A program made the translations under genes and the position numbers. 64,000 nucleotides of DNA from Lindgomyces ingoldianus (taxonomy: Eukaryota; Ascomycota; Dothideomycetes; Pleosporales; Lindgomycetaceae), in contig NW_022985175.1 of the NCBI RefSeq assembly GCF_010093535.1, positions 806,001 to 870,000 on the forward strand, in the 5' to 3' direction. Positions within the stretch are counted from its first letter, which is position 1. Every line of letters starts with the position of its first letter. The notes below the pieces were generated by a model. The model was not told the origin of the DNA, did not search any database, and was given only the letters and a program-made list of their open reading frames with translations. Positions 12,494 to 23,337 of the stretch are shown piece by piece.

Positions 12494-13171
12494 GGCTGGT
12501 AAGGTCTCCGCAGCCAGAAAAGCTCGAGGATTGGGTGCAATATGCGAAGATCTGTGTCATTGGGCTTTATTTTGTGCAGCAGCCTTGTCGTAGAAGTTCG
12601 AGATAGTTCGTTGGTAAAACGCGCTAAGACGAATACGGTTTGCTTGCCGAGCAACGAGGCCGGATCGCTCAGAAACGAGTCTCGACTTGACCACTCATAG
12701 CGCACTCCACCCAACGTGCCCCTTCTTCGCACCAACAGTGTTCAGGGAACTGCTAGATCATAGCCGCCATCAATCTAGCCTCTCGGTGTCCGAGTAAGTA
12801 TCAAGAGTATTAAGAGTTGGTGCTATCGCGTTGGCTTCCTGTTTTTTCACTTCCACTTTCCTTATCTATCCTCAACAAGTCAGCTCCGAGGGGTGATATT
12901 TAAATTCCTTTTGAGCAGCCACACAATTGCACAATCCATTTGCGGAAATACGTATCACTGGGAAGTCTTTCCGGAGAAATTCGAGCTCGCACAACTATCC
13001 ACAGACAAAGAACTTATTATTTCTGTCTCAATCAAATACACAACTTGTATTATCAGTCATTCATCCATTCTAGTTTCCAAGCGACACCGCCCCGACAACA
13101 TTGCCTCCAGCGAACTCACCAACCCTCCAACTACTCAGATCTTCCTATAAGAAGTTCTTCAAGCCGACGAA
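12494..13171. promoter_or_regulatory. Divergent promoter region, APC15 and small secreted protein
   Basis: No gene is seen. The region lies between the starts of APC15 (minus) and the 13172 gene (plus). The last 200 bases before 13172 are C/A-rich like a fungal 5' leader. Individual promoter elements could not be assigned. Confidence 0.4.
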
Positions 13172-13411
13172 ATGAAAGCTTTTGTAGCAGTAAGCCTGCT
13201 CACCTCCACAATCACTTTGACCTCTGCGTTTCCCCACCACAACCGTGCCACTCCAGTTGCCTTCGACGACCCGATGCTTCAGAAACCAATGCATACAACC
13301 GATCTTATGGCTGGCAAAGCATGGTCTTTATCTCAGAGCGTGACGCAAACTCACCTCCCAACCTCTGCGCCAGCAAAATCGACTGCGCTCTATGGCCAGT
13401 ACGAGCTCTGA
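13172..13411 (+). CDS. Small secreted protein candidate, 79 residues
   Basis: I do not recognise the family. The N-terminus is a strong signal peptide: Met-Lys, then a hydrophobic core (AFVAVSLLTSTITL) and a likely cleavage after TSAF or TSA near residue 19. The mature part is about 60 residues, lacks cysteine, and is rich in Thr, Ser, Ala and Pro. Lack of cysteine argues against a disulfide-stabilised effector. The ATG follows an A/C-rich leader, and no intron is needed. It overlaps a longer plus-strand open frame in another phase (12940-13428) that lacks any such feature. It could be a real secreted peptide precursor or the first exon of a longer gene. Confidence 0.45.
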   Translation: MKAFVAVSLLTSTITLTSAFPHHNRATPVAFDDPMLQKPMHTTDLMAGKAWSLSQSVTQTHLPTSAPAKSTALYGQYEL

Positions 13412-15646
13412 TCACTGACTCATCGTGAGCACTCCAAGCATAGTAGCTCTGTAAGCTGGCACATGCAGAAAGAAACTACCTTGGAGCATGCTGACGCGGC
13501 GACGCAGCATGGTAGAGCTGAAAAGAACAGAGACGCGACCTTTACTGGCCTGCTCTCAACGCCGGGTCTCCGCTTCATTAGGTGGTGTTGATATGGCTGT
13601 CTGGATACCCTATTGTTTGCATTTTGCTTTGAGTCCGGGGTTCTTGGTGTAGGGAGCAGTCGGAACAGGTTATCTTTTCGTATAATGTGTACATAAACCT
13701 GGCTAATGGCTTGGTGTGCCGATGAGTTGCAACGGACACTGCGCTCAATGTTGCCCCGACTCATGCTTGTCCCATCCACCTCTCCATAGTTTGTCGCATC
13801 TTTCTTTGATTCATAGTTCCGGGCTTTGCTGCCGATGCCAAGCATTGGGGTTGCACCATGGTAGAGATTCCGGTTTCATTGGCGCAGGCGATGCACGCGA
13901 AGCATTCATGGCAATGAATGAGAGACTTAGCCTCTCTACGTCAGGTGTGTGCCCTTGTTCTCCAATCCCCTCATTTCCATTTGGGAATCACTGCATTGAC
14001 CCTTTTTAGTCACCTGGTGGATGCAAAACCGTCCTATCTATCGGACGGAATGACAGGGCACATTTTTCAATAATTCTGTCCCTGTTACTGTTATTCAAGG
14101 TAGCGTAGCTCTTGTAGGAAATCACATCTTGCCCGCGTCTCCTTCCACTGCCTCCTTCCACTGCCGCAGATGCCTCCTCACGCTCTCCTCACCTTTATCA
14201 GAGGTTAAGAAAAATGAAGGAAATATATAGATAAAAGACGGCTAGAGCAACACTGTGTTCGAGGAATATGTTAGATACTCTACAGTATGTTATTGTATAA
14301 CGTGGAACATGTCTAGGGTGGAGTCTATCTGTTCACACTCCTACCAGAATCGGGGAGAGTGGAAATGGGATGCAGATCTCTATCCCAAATTACTTCATCA
14401 TGTCCCGCGTTAGGTAGCAAAATATATTACAGGATAAGCACCGACACCGTCGAATTGATTGCACGAGAAACAGCGTTAGCTGGAGAAGACTTATATTGCG
14501 GCAGATAACTTGAGGGCATCAAAGGGCACTTAATACATTCAAGACTCATTTTAGAATGGCTTGCAGCTCTGTTCTTCCCTCGGAACTTGCTTTCTATTAC
14601 AACAAGCGCTAAGAGCTAGAATCATCTCTTGCATTTCAACAGCCACTATGCAAAGCAAGAATACATCTAAACGATCTTCAGGCACATGTGCTAAGGAGAA
14701 GGACCAAGAAGTCGACAGCATGCGAATTCGGTGAGAAACCCATTCATTCTTTGACTTGCGGTCGGCTTTGTAGTTATCTATTTCCTATTGTGTTCAGCAA
14801 CCTTTGAGTGAGAGACTGCAAGTTGGTTTTGATAGTCACCACATTTCTCCTCCGCCATTTTCAAATAGTCAAATGCCGCGTCTTTCTCTATGAGGTGTAC
14901 GCGACCACTACTCTCTTCGACTGTTATGCGATTCGTGCATCCTGTTGACACGCTCCTTGATTCTAGTAAGAGGGTTAACGGATTGACTCTGCCCAGATTA
15001 TGTTCCATGTCGCGTGCATAAGATGAAATAGTAGAGATTTTGTGTGTGTGCAATAGATTTATATATGCAATGTAGTCACTTGTCGCAACTCCACCAACAT
15101 TCGCTAGTTAAGCTCGCGGTGAAGACCACCCCTCTGTCGTGAAGGACAAAATCCATCACCGGTTCCCAGCCACCCAACCTTTTACGAATCGCCAAGACCG
15201 TTATCAGAAGCGCCGATATTACTCCGCAAAACAGGCAGCCCCAGGCGTGATATCTCGGCATCGGAAGATGACGCAGGCGGCTTCTCAGCGAGCGCTACGA
15301 TGGAAGAGGAAGCTGGGGGTTCACTTGGTGTTGCTCGGACCGATGACCAGGAACTTTTTCTGCTCGTTGCGTGGTGCCGACGACACTCTCTGGTGATCTA
15401 GATTCTCGATATAGCTACCTCTCATCCCGAGTGTGAGGTTCATCGCGAGGTTCGCATAGCTTTGGTTTTCGTGCAACTCGAAAGTGAGTGTTCAGCATCC
15501 AAGCTACCAAGGGGAAGCACACTTTACGTAAAGTTCACACTTGCTTCACGAGCTCGAGAACTTTGGAACGCCGCAATTCTTGGATTCGTATAACAGGCTG
15601 TCCGACCTTCTCCAGGAATTCCTCCTGAAAACATCAACCCACCACC
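13412..15646. other. Intergenic region, no firmly supported gene
   Basis: Several short minus-strand frames occur here: 13845-13420, 15053-14778 and 15261-15076. Only the last looks protein-like, with a hydrophobic helix (CLFCGVISALLITVLAI) followed by RKR, and it is annotated separately as doubtful. The final 150 bases should hold the permease promoter. Confidence 0.45.
15076..15261 (-). CDS. Doubtful short ORF with one membrane helix
   Basis: A 61-codon frame with ATG and TGA encodes a hydrophobic helix (CLFCGVISALLITVLAI), a positive RKRLGGWEP segment and a short soluble tail. I do not recognise it. It could be the remaining exon of a decayed membrane protein gene, or chance. No convincing splice partner was found upstream. 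Confidence 0.2.
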   Translation of the reverse strand: MPRYHAWGCLFCGVISALLITVLAIRKRLGGWEPVMDFVLHDRGVVFTASLTSECWWSCDK

Positions 15647-17464
15647 ATGAAGCGTAGTAACTCAATAACACGTCGCGGGTCAGTTGACCCCAGTGCCGAT
15701 GCGGCGCTAGCGAAGATGGGATATCAGAGTGAATTGCCCCGAAATCTGAGCATGCTTAGCGTCTTGGGAATGTGAGTTTCCCTTCTATTCAGTTATTCCA
15801 ATCAGGAAATCTAATTGAGCTTCATAGGTCTTTTGCGATTATGGCGGTCCCGTTTGGTCTGTCTACGACCATGTATATCACGCTCACTGATGGTCAATCT
15901 GTTACTATCCTTTGGGGTTGGGTGCTTGTGTCGCTAATCTCCCTGTCCATTGCAGCGTCCTTGGCTGAGATTTGCGCTGTGTATCCGACTGCGGGAGGCG
16001 TTTACTACTGGTCCGCTATGCTTTCTACCAGGAAATATGCCCCCGTTGCATCGTGGGTTACTGGGTGGTTGACATTGGTTGGGAATTGGACAGGTAAATG
16101 AAATAATTCTAGGTCTTCATTAACATATCATTAACTGGCGAACAGTCACCCTCTCGATCAACTTTTCTGGAGGGCAGCTTATCCTGTCGGCCATCACGCT
16201 TTGGGACGAAAGCTTCGTCCCAAACCAATATCAAACAATCTTGATGTTCTGGGCAGTAATGATAGTTTGTATGGTTGTCAATATCTTTGGAGCGAAGTAC
16301 CTGGATTTAATCAACAAAATCTGCATTTACTGGACGGCGAGTAGTGTGGTGATCATCTTGGTCACATTGCTTAGTATGGCAGATCATAGGAGGAGTGGAG
16401 ACTTTGTGTTTGCGCATTATGATGCTTCCCAAAGCGGGTGGTGAGTGAAACTTCCGAAGCTTGATACTGCTGATGCTGATGGCTATAATAGGCCTTCAGG
16501 CTGGGCATTTTTTGTCGGGCTCCTACAAGCTGCCTATACTCTAACTGGATACGGCATGGTCGCAGCAATGTGTGAAGAAGTACAGAATCCCGAGCGAGAA
16601 GTCCCGAAAGCCATTGTTCTATCGGTTGCTGCAGCTGGAGTTACTGGAGTGATCTATCTCATACCCATTCTTTTCGTCCTTCCCGACGTTCAGATGCTCC
16701 TTGACGTAGCAAATGGTCAGCCAATTGGCCTGCTCTTCAAGACCGTCACTGGTTCCGCAGGTGGTGGATTTGGCCTTCTCTTCCTTATTCTCGGGATCCT
16801 GTTCTTCGCAGGTGTCGGAGCTCTTACCGCGGCTTCCCGCTGCACATATGCGTTTGCCCGGGATGGGGCGATTCCGGGATCCAGGTTATGGAAGCAGGTC
16901 GATAAGCGCTTTGACATACCACTCTGGGCGCTCGTTCTTTCCACGGTTGTCGATTGTCTCCTGGGGCTGATCTATTTTGGATCCTCGGCCGCTTTTAATA
17001 GCTTTACGGGAGTGGCTACGATTTGTCTCTCCACCTCATATGGAATGCCTATTCTGATCTCGGTTTTGCGGGGACGTAAGGCAGTCAAGAACTCGTCATT
17101 TTCACTGGGCAGATTCGGATATGCTATCAACATTGCTATGATTGGCTGGATATGTCTCGCTGTGATTTTATTCTGCATGCCGGTCAGCCTCCCGGTTGAA
17201 GCTACAACCATGAACTATGCGTCGGTAGTGTTCGCTGGATTCGCTGCCATTAGTCTTGCGTGGTACTTTATAAGAGGTAGAAAGTCTTTCACAGGCCCGC
17301 CAGTTCCACAGGATGTTGCACCAGGAGAGGAGATTGTAGTTACTGGCATGGCTGCTGTTGAGTCAAATCATGAGAGGAATGGCGATGTCGAGCAGAAGGT
17401 TTTGAAGGTTGCTTCGAACGGGAATGGACATAATTCGGATGAGTATGGGGAGAAATCCCAATGA
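15647..17464 (+). CDS. Amino acid/GABA/choline permease, APC superfamily
   Basis: This is a plasma-membrane or vacuolar transporter of the fungal GABA-choline permease group (Uga4/Hnm1-like). Exons are 15647-15771, 15828-16093, 16146-16440 and 16492-17464, giving 552 residues. After a polar N-terminus (about 45 residues) the first helix carries SFAIMAVPFGLSTTMYITLTDG. The family motif SLAEICAVYPTAGGVYYWSA is in helices 2-3, and the diagnostic EEVQNPEREVPKAIV loop follows helix 6. I count about 12 hydrophobic segments, ending near AISLAWYFIRGR, with a hydrophilic tail of about 60 residues. The substrate cannot be told from sequence. All intron phases agree and the start ATG opens a frame with the usual SELPRNLSMLSVLG segment. 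It stands alone between a gene-free stretch and a WD40 gene. Confidence 0.9.
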
Positions 17465-18133
17465 TGTGTCGGATTGGTCACTCAGAGAGTTATGGAGAAA
17501 GATTTTCACGGATTCGCCTGTAAATTATGCACTTGTTGTGGATATTTCTTACAGAGAAGCTGCAATCCCAAGACTCCTGGGGATCGTAAATTCAGCGGGT
17601 AGTGCAGTATCTGATTTACCACCATTAAGCGGTTCAGAAGCTATTAAAAGAAAGTTAACAGAAGGTTAATAGAATATCAAGACAAGTTAGGGAGTAGTAA
17701 CAGAGAAGAAGGGTTCTGCAACTCCTATATTGGAGGAGGGACAGTGAAAGGGAAAGTGACTAAAGATTAGCCGCCTGACGAGCTGGAGTGTCTCACGTGA
17801 GCGGGTCTGGTTGATTGAGAGGAGACGCACTGACGCACGCACGCGCTCTAGGGATCCTGTACACCGCCACACGACGCTAAAGACCGAGGTGGGTTGGCTC
17901 ATGACCGCGCCAGGCCAATTCCCTCCCACAGCAACCCACTTTACGCGACTCTTGACGCCCTTTGTTCTCTATCGTCGCATGGACGCGTCGTTGACCGTGG
18001 GCGGAGACGATGGCACCAAAGTAGGTTTTTAATGCACTCGCGATTTGCGCTTCAAAGATGTGGAACACCATACCACAGCACCGACTCTCTGAACGCGTCT
18101 AAAATCTCGGGCGAGAGACCGACCCCGCATACA
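17465..18133. promoter_or_regulatory. Intergenic, permease 3' end to WD40 gene start
   Basis: This contains the permease terminator and the promoter and leader of the next plus-strand gene. The frame of the next gene is open back to an ATG at 17894, but that extension reads like leader sequence. No other gene is seen. Confidence 0.4.
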
Positions 18134-21100
18134 ATGGCTAACGAGCGCAGGGATTGGAGAGATACCATAGATCTTACAAACGACTCTGACGATGATGGGC
18201 CTTTGTCCTCGCTCCTCCCCACTCCGCCCCCCAAAAAGACCCCCATTCCTCTGCCCGAGAATGTGAGGCACCTATTCGAGGCAACCTCTGTAGCGTCCAA
18301 AGAGAAGAAATCCCCCGTGCCGTTACCGGAAAATGTACGCTATCTGGCGGGCACGTCCTCATTGCGAAAGTTCACGACTTCGAGCACGACGTTCAGCTTT
18401 TCCTCATCCTACGCTTCAGCGCCAACGCCATTGAGTGGAACAACAAGCAAGCAGAGCCTCACCGCTGCAGGAGCGAATGGCACTTCCGACGTAGGGCCGT
18501 ATCTGTCAATCTACTCCGGGACAACGCCACAAGGCGCAACCTGTATTACACAACCAGAAAAGAGGAGGAAGCTTTCGAACAAAGGCAAGACAGGGCTAAT
18601 AGTATCACGGTCTTCAGAGAATGTGAATGGAAATGAGAACAATGGCTTATATGCTTCTGAGGATGATATGTTTGGCTTTTGCCGTGCTGGTGCCATCACA
18701 CAGCAAAGAAGATCTTCACTCAGCAACGCCCGCGTCAGGTTACAGACCAGGAACCAAACCCCAACAGTCTATTCGTTGAACACTCAATTGAAAACGAAAC
18801 CCACAAAATCTCCAGCTTCAGTAGACCTTCTAGGTGCGTCACGCGCACTCCCTATTGTGATCGGGAGATCCGGCTATGACATGTCTCTGGTCCCGCCGAA
18901 TTCTCAACCTGCTGTAAATGACAACTACCTGTCCCTGGATTCGGATTCGGATATTGAAATGCATGAGAATACCACTTTCTCGTTGGAGGATTTTAAGCCT
19001 CGAAGAGTGCCCAGACCGGGAAAAAAGTTACGCCCTCTGATCGGGGACCCTGAACGAGCCTCGAACAAAGGGGAGGTCAGGCCAGGAACGGAGAACATTG
19101 AAAAGCCCCCGCAGCACAACTCGGTATATTTTGGATCTACTGAAGATAGGGGTGGCCCCATGGTCGTAGACTCAACGCAAAATCAAGACGTACCTGACAT
19201 GTCGACGCCAGCCCTCGCTTCTCGAAACACAGTCAAATGGCCCAAATACTCTGAAGAAGAAGACCATTTGATCATCTTTTTAAAAGAGGCTAAGAAGCTT
19301 ACGTGGCGCGAAATCATTGAGTGTTTCAAGAAGCATTTCAATCGCGGTGGACCCACTATTCAAACCCGTTACTCTCAAAAACTGAACAAGAGGGATAGAA
19401 ACCAAGATCCACCGAGGCTTCGATTGCCCGCCAAATACGCAGCAGAAGCAGGGATAGACTGGGGGACTGCCCAACGTGACACCCCTCGGTCCGCGGAAAC
19501 GAGTGCAGAGGTCCATGAAGCACAGGTCGTAAATCACCAATTTCACCACAAGGCCCTGGTCCAACCAAGACTACCACTAGATGTGGATTCTTCGCTTGAT
19601 GTGTCCTCCGCAAATGAGTCCGCCCGGCCGAGACGACGACCACGAAGGTCGGTCCAAACAGTGAACTACACCTGGCCGAAACAACGAAGCAGACAGTCAA
19701 ACGCTGCAGACCCATTGGATGATGAATCCCCGATGGCACAAACACTAAATTGGAAAGCCCCTTTCCAGTCCCCCGAGCAATCTGTAGAGCCCTCAGTTGG
19801 TCCCGAAGATGTTATCCCCATTGATACACCGATGGAAATGGGTTGGCAACAAGAAGCCGCAGATGCAAGACTCGCAATTCTTACATCTCAGTCACGACAG
19901 CCGGTCACGTCTGGAGGATATCTTCCATATCTGACATCCGCACAACGTCTGTCTCTACAAGCCGGGTCCACGTCTGGAGAGTGGGATCAGCGTAGTGGCC
20001 GCAGCTGGCAATGCACCGTCATCCACGTCGACTTTGACTACGATGAAATCGAGGTTGTAGAGCAAGTCATAAAGAAAATTCTGCGCCCTTTACAGTCGCC
20101 CCACGGTTCCCAAAGGCGGCTGCAGAAATTGATGAAGGCTCAGACTGAACCTCAGCTGTTAAGGCTTTCCTACGAGCTTAGACGAAGACTGCATACCCGG
20201 GACAAGGATAGCATTGATGCCTTTCTGCAAGATGCCAGACAGGGGATGCTTCGCGCAACTCCACATATCGATAGATTAGGAGCAGTCAGGCAAAATCGAA
20301 AGCTCAGCACAAACCTAAAAGCGTCCACTTCTTCGCTTGTTCGACAAAGAGAACTCGGTCTTCAGTCAAGGAGAGGGTGGAAAGCAGCATCGAGACCCCT
20401 TTCGTACCAAATGAGGAATAATGTTTACGATACTCTAGGTCCCGCGTACTATTTCACAGGAGCATCCAGTGACGTTCATACCGTAGCCTGGTCCCCCGAC
20501 GGCCAATGCTTTGTAGCCGGTGCTGTGTGTGTAACAGATCCTGACTCAATGCAATACAATCGACCGAACAATCTACTGTTTGGGGACATCACGAACAAAG
20601 TCATCCATGAGCTTGGCGAACACAAGATTGATCGGAAACGAACCGAGACTGGCCCCAATTCGACATACGCTATGTATGTATCGCAGGATCCTAAGCTCTA
20701 TACTACGGTCTCTGCGGTTGCCTTCTCTCCTAATGGGGATTACATGTTCTCCGCAGGTTACGACAAGCATGCTATTGTTTGGGGGACACGCCAAAATGGT
20801 TCTCAACCAGAGTTAATCAAGGCCTTGAAACACAAGGCTAAGGTTGACCTTTTGGCCGTTGGTTGTCATGGCCTTGTTGCCACAGCGGCGAAGAAATGGA
20901 CGACAAATGCCGTCAAAGTCATGAACCTCGAGGATCCCGAAAATATTGTCAGATGGTCGTACACATCAGCAAAGGCCCGTGAACGACCCGATATGAACAT
21001 TCTACCAACGTCTCTAAAATTCGAGCCCAATCATGGACGCATGCTACTTGCCGGCTTCGGGGCAAACATGCGTGAGGATCGCCTAGACACGAGTGGGGAC

Positions 21101-22567
21101 ATATGCTTGTGGGATGTTGTAACCCAGACGCAATTGCACGTTCATGGCACATCAAGGAATGTCTTTGACGTTGCTTTCAACTCGTGTCAAAGAACTGCTC
21201 CCCTGTTCGCTGTTGGTTGCGTTGCCAGTCAGAACGTGAACAGAGGCACGCGGTCACTGGTTCGCTTTCATGACGGTCGAGGCGAAGGGAAGTACTCAGC
21301 GTTAATGGAACTAGAGTGCCCTGCGCTTGACATGAACGACATACTCTTTTGTCCCTACGATGAGAATATCGTCGCGGCTGGTTGCACGAGTGGTAGTACA
21401 TATATTTGGGACATCAGGAGGCCGGCTTCTTGGCTCTACAAACTCACGCATGGGAAATCCTTGATGCCGCTTCACGAAGACCTTGATCGAGAGATCTCCG
21501 ATACCGGCGTGCGATTTGTATCATGGGGGAACAATGCCACACGACTATATACAGGGTCTTCTGACGGCGTAGTTAAAGTCTGGGACGTTGCCCGCTCGTC
21601 AGAAGATGTCTTCATTAAAGACATCATGACTGTCGACTCCGGTATCATGTCCGGCGCTTTTAGCCCGGATAAGAGTAGGCTTCTGATCGGTGAGGTCAAC
21701 GGGTCGATCAATGTACTCGAAGTCGGAAGGGAGGATTGCTCAGCCAAAGATACTGCGAAGCTAAAGTATCGTCATTATGAAGAAAGCGATGAACCAGACT
21801 CGCAACCAGTCGTTCATACGGACGCCGATTCTGGAAGAGCAATTGCATCTGATCTTCTCGCCAGCGGAGAAATGGTCATTGCCAATTTCGGCGGCCTTCC
21901 CATTTGTCAAGCTGTTCAAGGCCCGAGTTATGCAGGGCCGTTCGATCATAGTGTGGAGGCACCATTTCTCCGCGAGCAAGCTCTTGACTTTCAACTTAGT
22001 CTAGTAACAGACCCGGGTCCGCAGTGCGATATATCGAATTGCCAAGGCAGCGGCTTCACGAAAGTCACGAGCGAAGAAGCCGGAGATTCGGGTAAAAGTG
22101 GTGATCGCATTCCCGATGCGCTGCGCCAACAGTGGAAGGCGATTGTCTCGGATCTAACCGTCATCCCTGGAAAGACGAAATGCACGCAGTGTGGACGTCC
22201 TGCACGACCGTCGGATTCGACCAGCGGCGCCAGAGAAGCAGAATCGTTGCTCTGTGAACGCTGCTCATTCGCATGTTTTAGGTGTGGAGCCCCGATTTCT
22301 ATTGCGCCTGACACTGAGATCCTGGCTTGTGGCTCCTGTAAACGGGTTTGGGAGATCGGGGCTTTAGGATATGATTGTGTTCAGGAAAGCAATAGCAAAG
22401 TCAACTTCTCGGATATACCACAACTTACTTTCACTATGGAAAAGGGCGCCTTGACAAAGAGGTTGAGCGGAAATGACGCCTGTACGACATTCGGAGATGA
22501 AATGAATGCTCTCACAGATTACTATCACTCACTGGCGCTTGACCGGCCTCTGTCACCACCGCTATGA
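18134..22567 (+). CDS. Large nuclear-type protein: SIM, Myb/SANT-like, WD40, zinc-binding C-terminus
   Basis: I do not recognise a named gene. The frame is uninterrupted for 1477 residues. A SUMO-interaction-like motif, IDLT followed by NDSDDD, is at residues 12-21. A duplicated PLPENVR motif follows at about residues 38-75. A Myb/SANT-like helix set (KWPKYSEEEDHLIIFL, WREIIECF, IQTRYSQKL) is at about 366-420. A long basic, Ser-rich linker follows. WD40-type blades run from about 775 to 1220, with good blade cores such as AVAFSPNGDYMFSAGYDKHAIVWG and VWDVARSSED. Four CxxC pairs (CTQC, CERC, CFRC, CGSC) at about 1350-1405 suggest two zinc sites. I chose the ATG at 18134 because it precedes the conserved-looking SIM region. 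The ATG at 17894 would add 80 low-quality residues. A role in chromatin or DNA-associated scaffolding is an inference from the domains. Confidence 0.75.
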   Translation: MANERRDWRDTIDLTNDSDDDGPLSSLLPTPPPKKTPIPLPENVRHLFEATSVASKEKKSPVPLPENVRYLAGTSSLRKFTTSSTTFSFSSSYASAPTPLSGTTSKQSLTAAGANGTSDVGPYLSIYSGTTPQGATCITQPEKRRKLSNKGKTGLIVSRSSENVNGNENNGLYASEDDMFGFCRAGAITQQRRSSLSNARVRLQTRNQTPTVYSLNTQLKTKPTKSPASVDLLGASRALPIVIGRSGYDMSLVPPNSQPAVNDNYLSLDSDSDIEMHENTTFSLEDFKPRRVPRPGKKLRPLIGDPERASNKGEVRPGTENIEKPPQHNSVYFGSTEDRGGPMVVDSTQNQDVPDMSTPALASRNTVKWPKYSEEEDHLIIFLKEAKKLTWREIIECFKKHFNRGGPTIQTRYSQKLNKRDRNQDPPRLRLPAKYAAEAGIDWGTAQRDTPRSAETSAEVHEAQVVNHQFHHKALVQPRLPLDVDSSLDVSSANESARPRRRPRRSVQTVNYTWPKQRSRQSNAADPLDDESPMAQTLNWKAPFQSPEQSVEPSVGPEDVIPIDTPMEMGWQQEAADARLAILTSQSRQPVTSGGYLPYLTSAQRLSLQAGSTSGEWDQRSGRSWQCTVIHVDFDYDEIEVVEQVIKKILRPLQSPHGSQRRLQKLMKAQTEPQLLRLSYELRRRLHTRDKDSIDAFLQDARQGMLRATPHIDRLGAVRQNRKLSTNLKASTSSLVRQRELGLQSRRGWKAASRPLSYQMRNNVYDTLGPAYYFTGASSDVHTVAWSPDGQCFVAGAVCVTDPDSMQYNRPNNLLFGDITNKVIHELGEHKIDRKRTETGPNSTYAMYVSQDPKLYTTVSAVAFSPNGDYMFSAGYDKHAIVWGTRQNGSQPELIKALKHKAKVDLLAVGCHGLVATAAKKWTTNAVKVMNLEDPENIVRWSYTSAKARERPDMNILPTSLKFEPNHGRMLLAGFGANMREDRLDTSGDICLWDVVTQTQLHVHGTSRNVFDVAFNSCQRTAPLFAVGCVASQNVNRGTRSLVRFHDGRGEGKYSALMELECPALDMNDILFCPYDENIVAAGCTSGSTYIWDIRRPASWLYKLTHGKSLMPLHEDLDREISDTGVRFVSWGNNATRLYTGSSDGVVKVWDVARSSEDVFIKDIMTVDSGIMSGAFSPDKSRLLIGEVNGSINVLEVGREDCSAKDTAKLKYRHYEESDEPDSQPVVHTDADSGRAIASDLLASGEMVIANFGGLPICQAVQGPSYAGPFDHSVEAPFLREQALDFQLSLVTDPGPQCDISNCQGSGFTKVTSEEAGDSGKSGDRIPDALRQQWKAIVSDLTVIPGKTKCTQCGRPARPSDSTSGAREAESLLCERCSFACFRCGAPISIAPDTEILACGSCKRVWEIGALGYDCVQESNSKVNFSDIPQLTFTMEKGALTKRLSGNDACTTFGDEMNALTDYYHSLALDRPLSPPL

Positions 22568-23337
22568 AGTCAGTCCTGTGGTTGAGGCGGCATTGAAATG
22601 GATTTTGGGGAATTGTGGGTTTCAGTTGCATTGCTGACGCCAATGTTTCTGTGCCATTTTAGAACGGTTAGCATGCCATGCCGTATCGCATTGATCGCCA
22701 TTTGCCCAGCAGGCCGATTTTATTTGGCGGCGTTAGAGGGCCTCCATATAAGGCGCGCTGCAGCATGTGGTAGCATTGGGTATTAGGCATTATTTAGCGA
22801 TTGGTCTAGAAGACCGATCACTCCTTTTTATCTCGGAATGATACCCGTAGTCTCTATGTCTTGATCTAGGTAGTAGAAGTGATGTATCTAATGTGCTTCA
22901 CTTTGTGGGGACCATTTTTTGATCAGAGCTACAGATCTGGAAATAGAACTTCTATAAAAACATCTTATTTTAGGGAAATATTCATTTGTCTGCCCTTCAA
23001 GTTGGTCTGCAAGTTGATAAGATACTATTTTGGGACCTGCGACCTATGAATCTCAGCTCCAGTCAAAAATCCAGCCAACAGCTCATGCGCAACATTTACA
23101 AGACACAAGATCGACAGAATACTTCGTGTTGTTTCCCGTTTATTTCTAAAGATGTACGACCAAAGAATAGATGCCTTCTCTGAAATTATCTACCTAATTA
23201 AAGGGGGGAATTTACAATATGGGGGATGGGTAAGAGATGGGAAAATGGATCCTGAATTCACCTTTGAACGACTTCTAGAACTATGGGGTATCTAACACAT
23301 GCTAAAGCCATAAACCCACCCATGCATTCATTCCTTC
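22568..23337. other. Convergent intergenic region
   Basis: This lies between the 3' ends of the WD40 gene (plus) and the chromodomain gene (minus). It is AT-rich and should hold both terminators. No gene is seen; the 62-codon frame at 22598-22786 has no features. Confidence 0.5.

Noticed and set aside
12940..13428. 162-codon plus-strand open frame
   Set aside because: It overlaps the small secreted protein in another frame, has no domain or signal peptide, and its start lies inside AT-rich leader sequence.
13420..13845. 141-codon minus-strand open frame
   Set aside because: No domain, unusual composition, and no splice partner or promoter signal.
17894..18133. 80-codon in-frame extension at the start of the WD40/Myb-like protein
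   Set aside because: The extension lacks any conserved feature and reads like leader DNA. The ATG at 18134 precedes the SIM-like motif.
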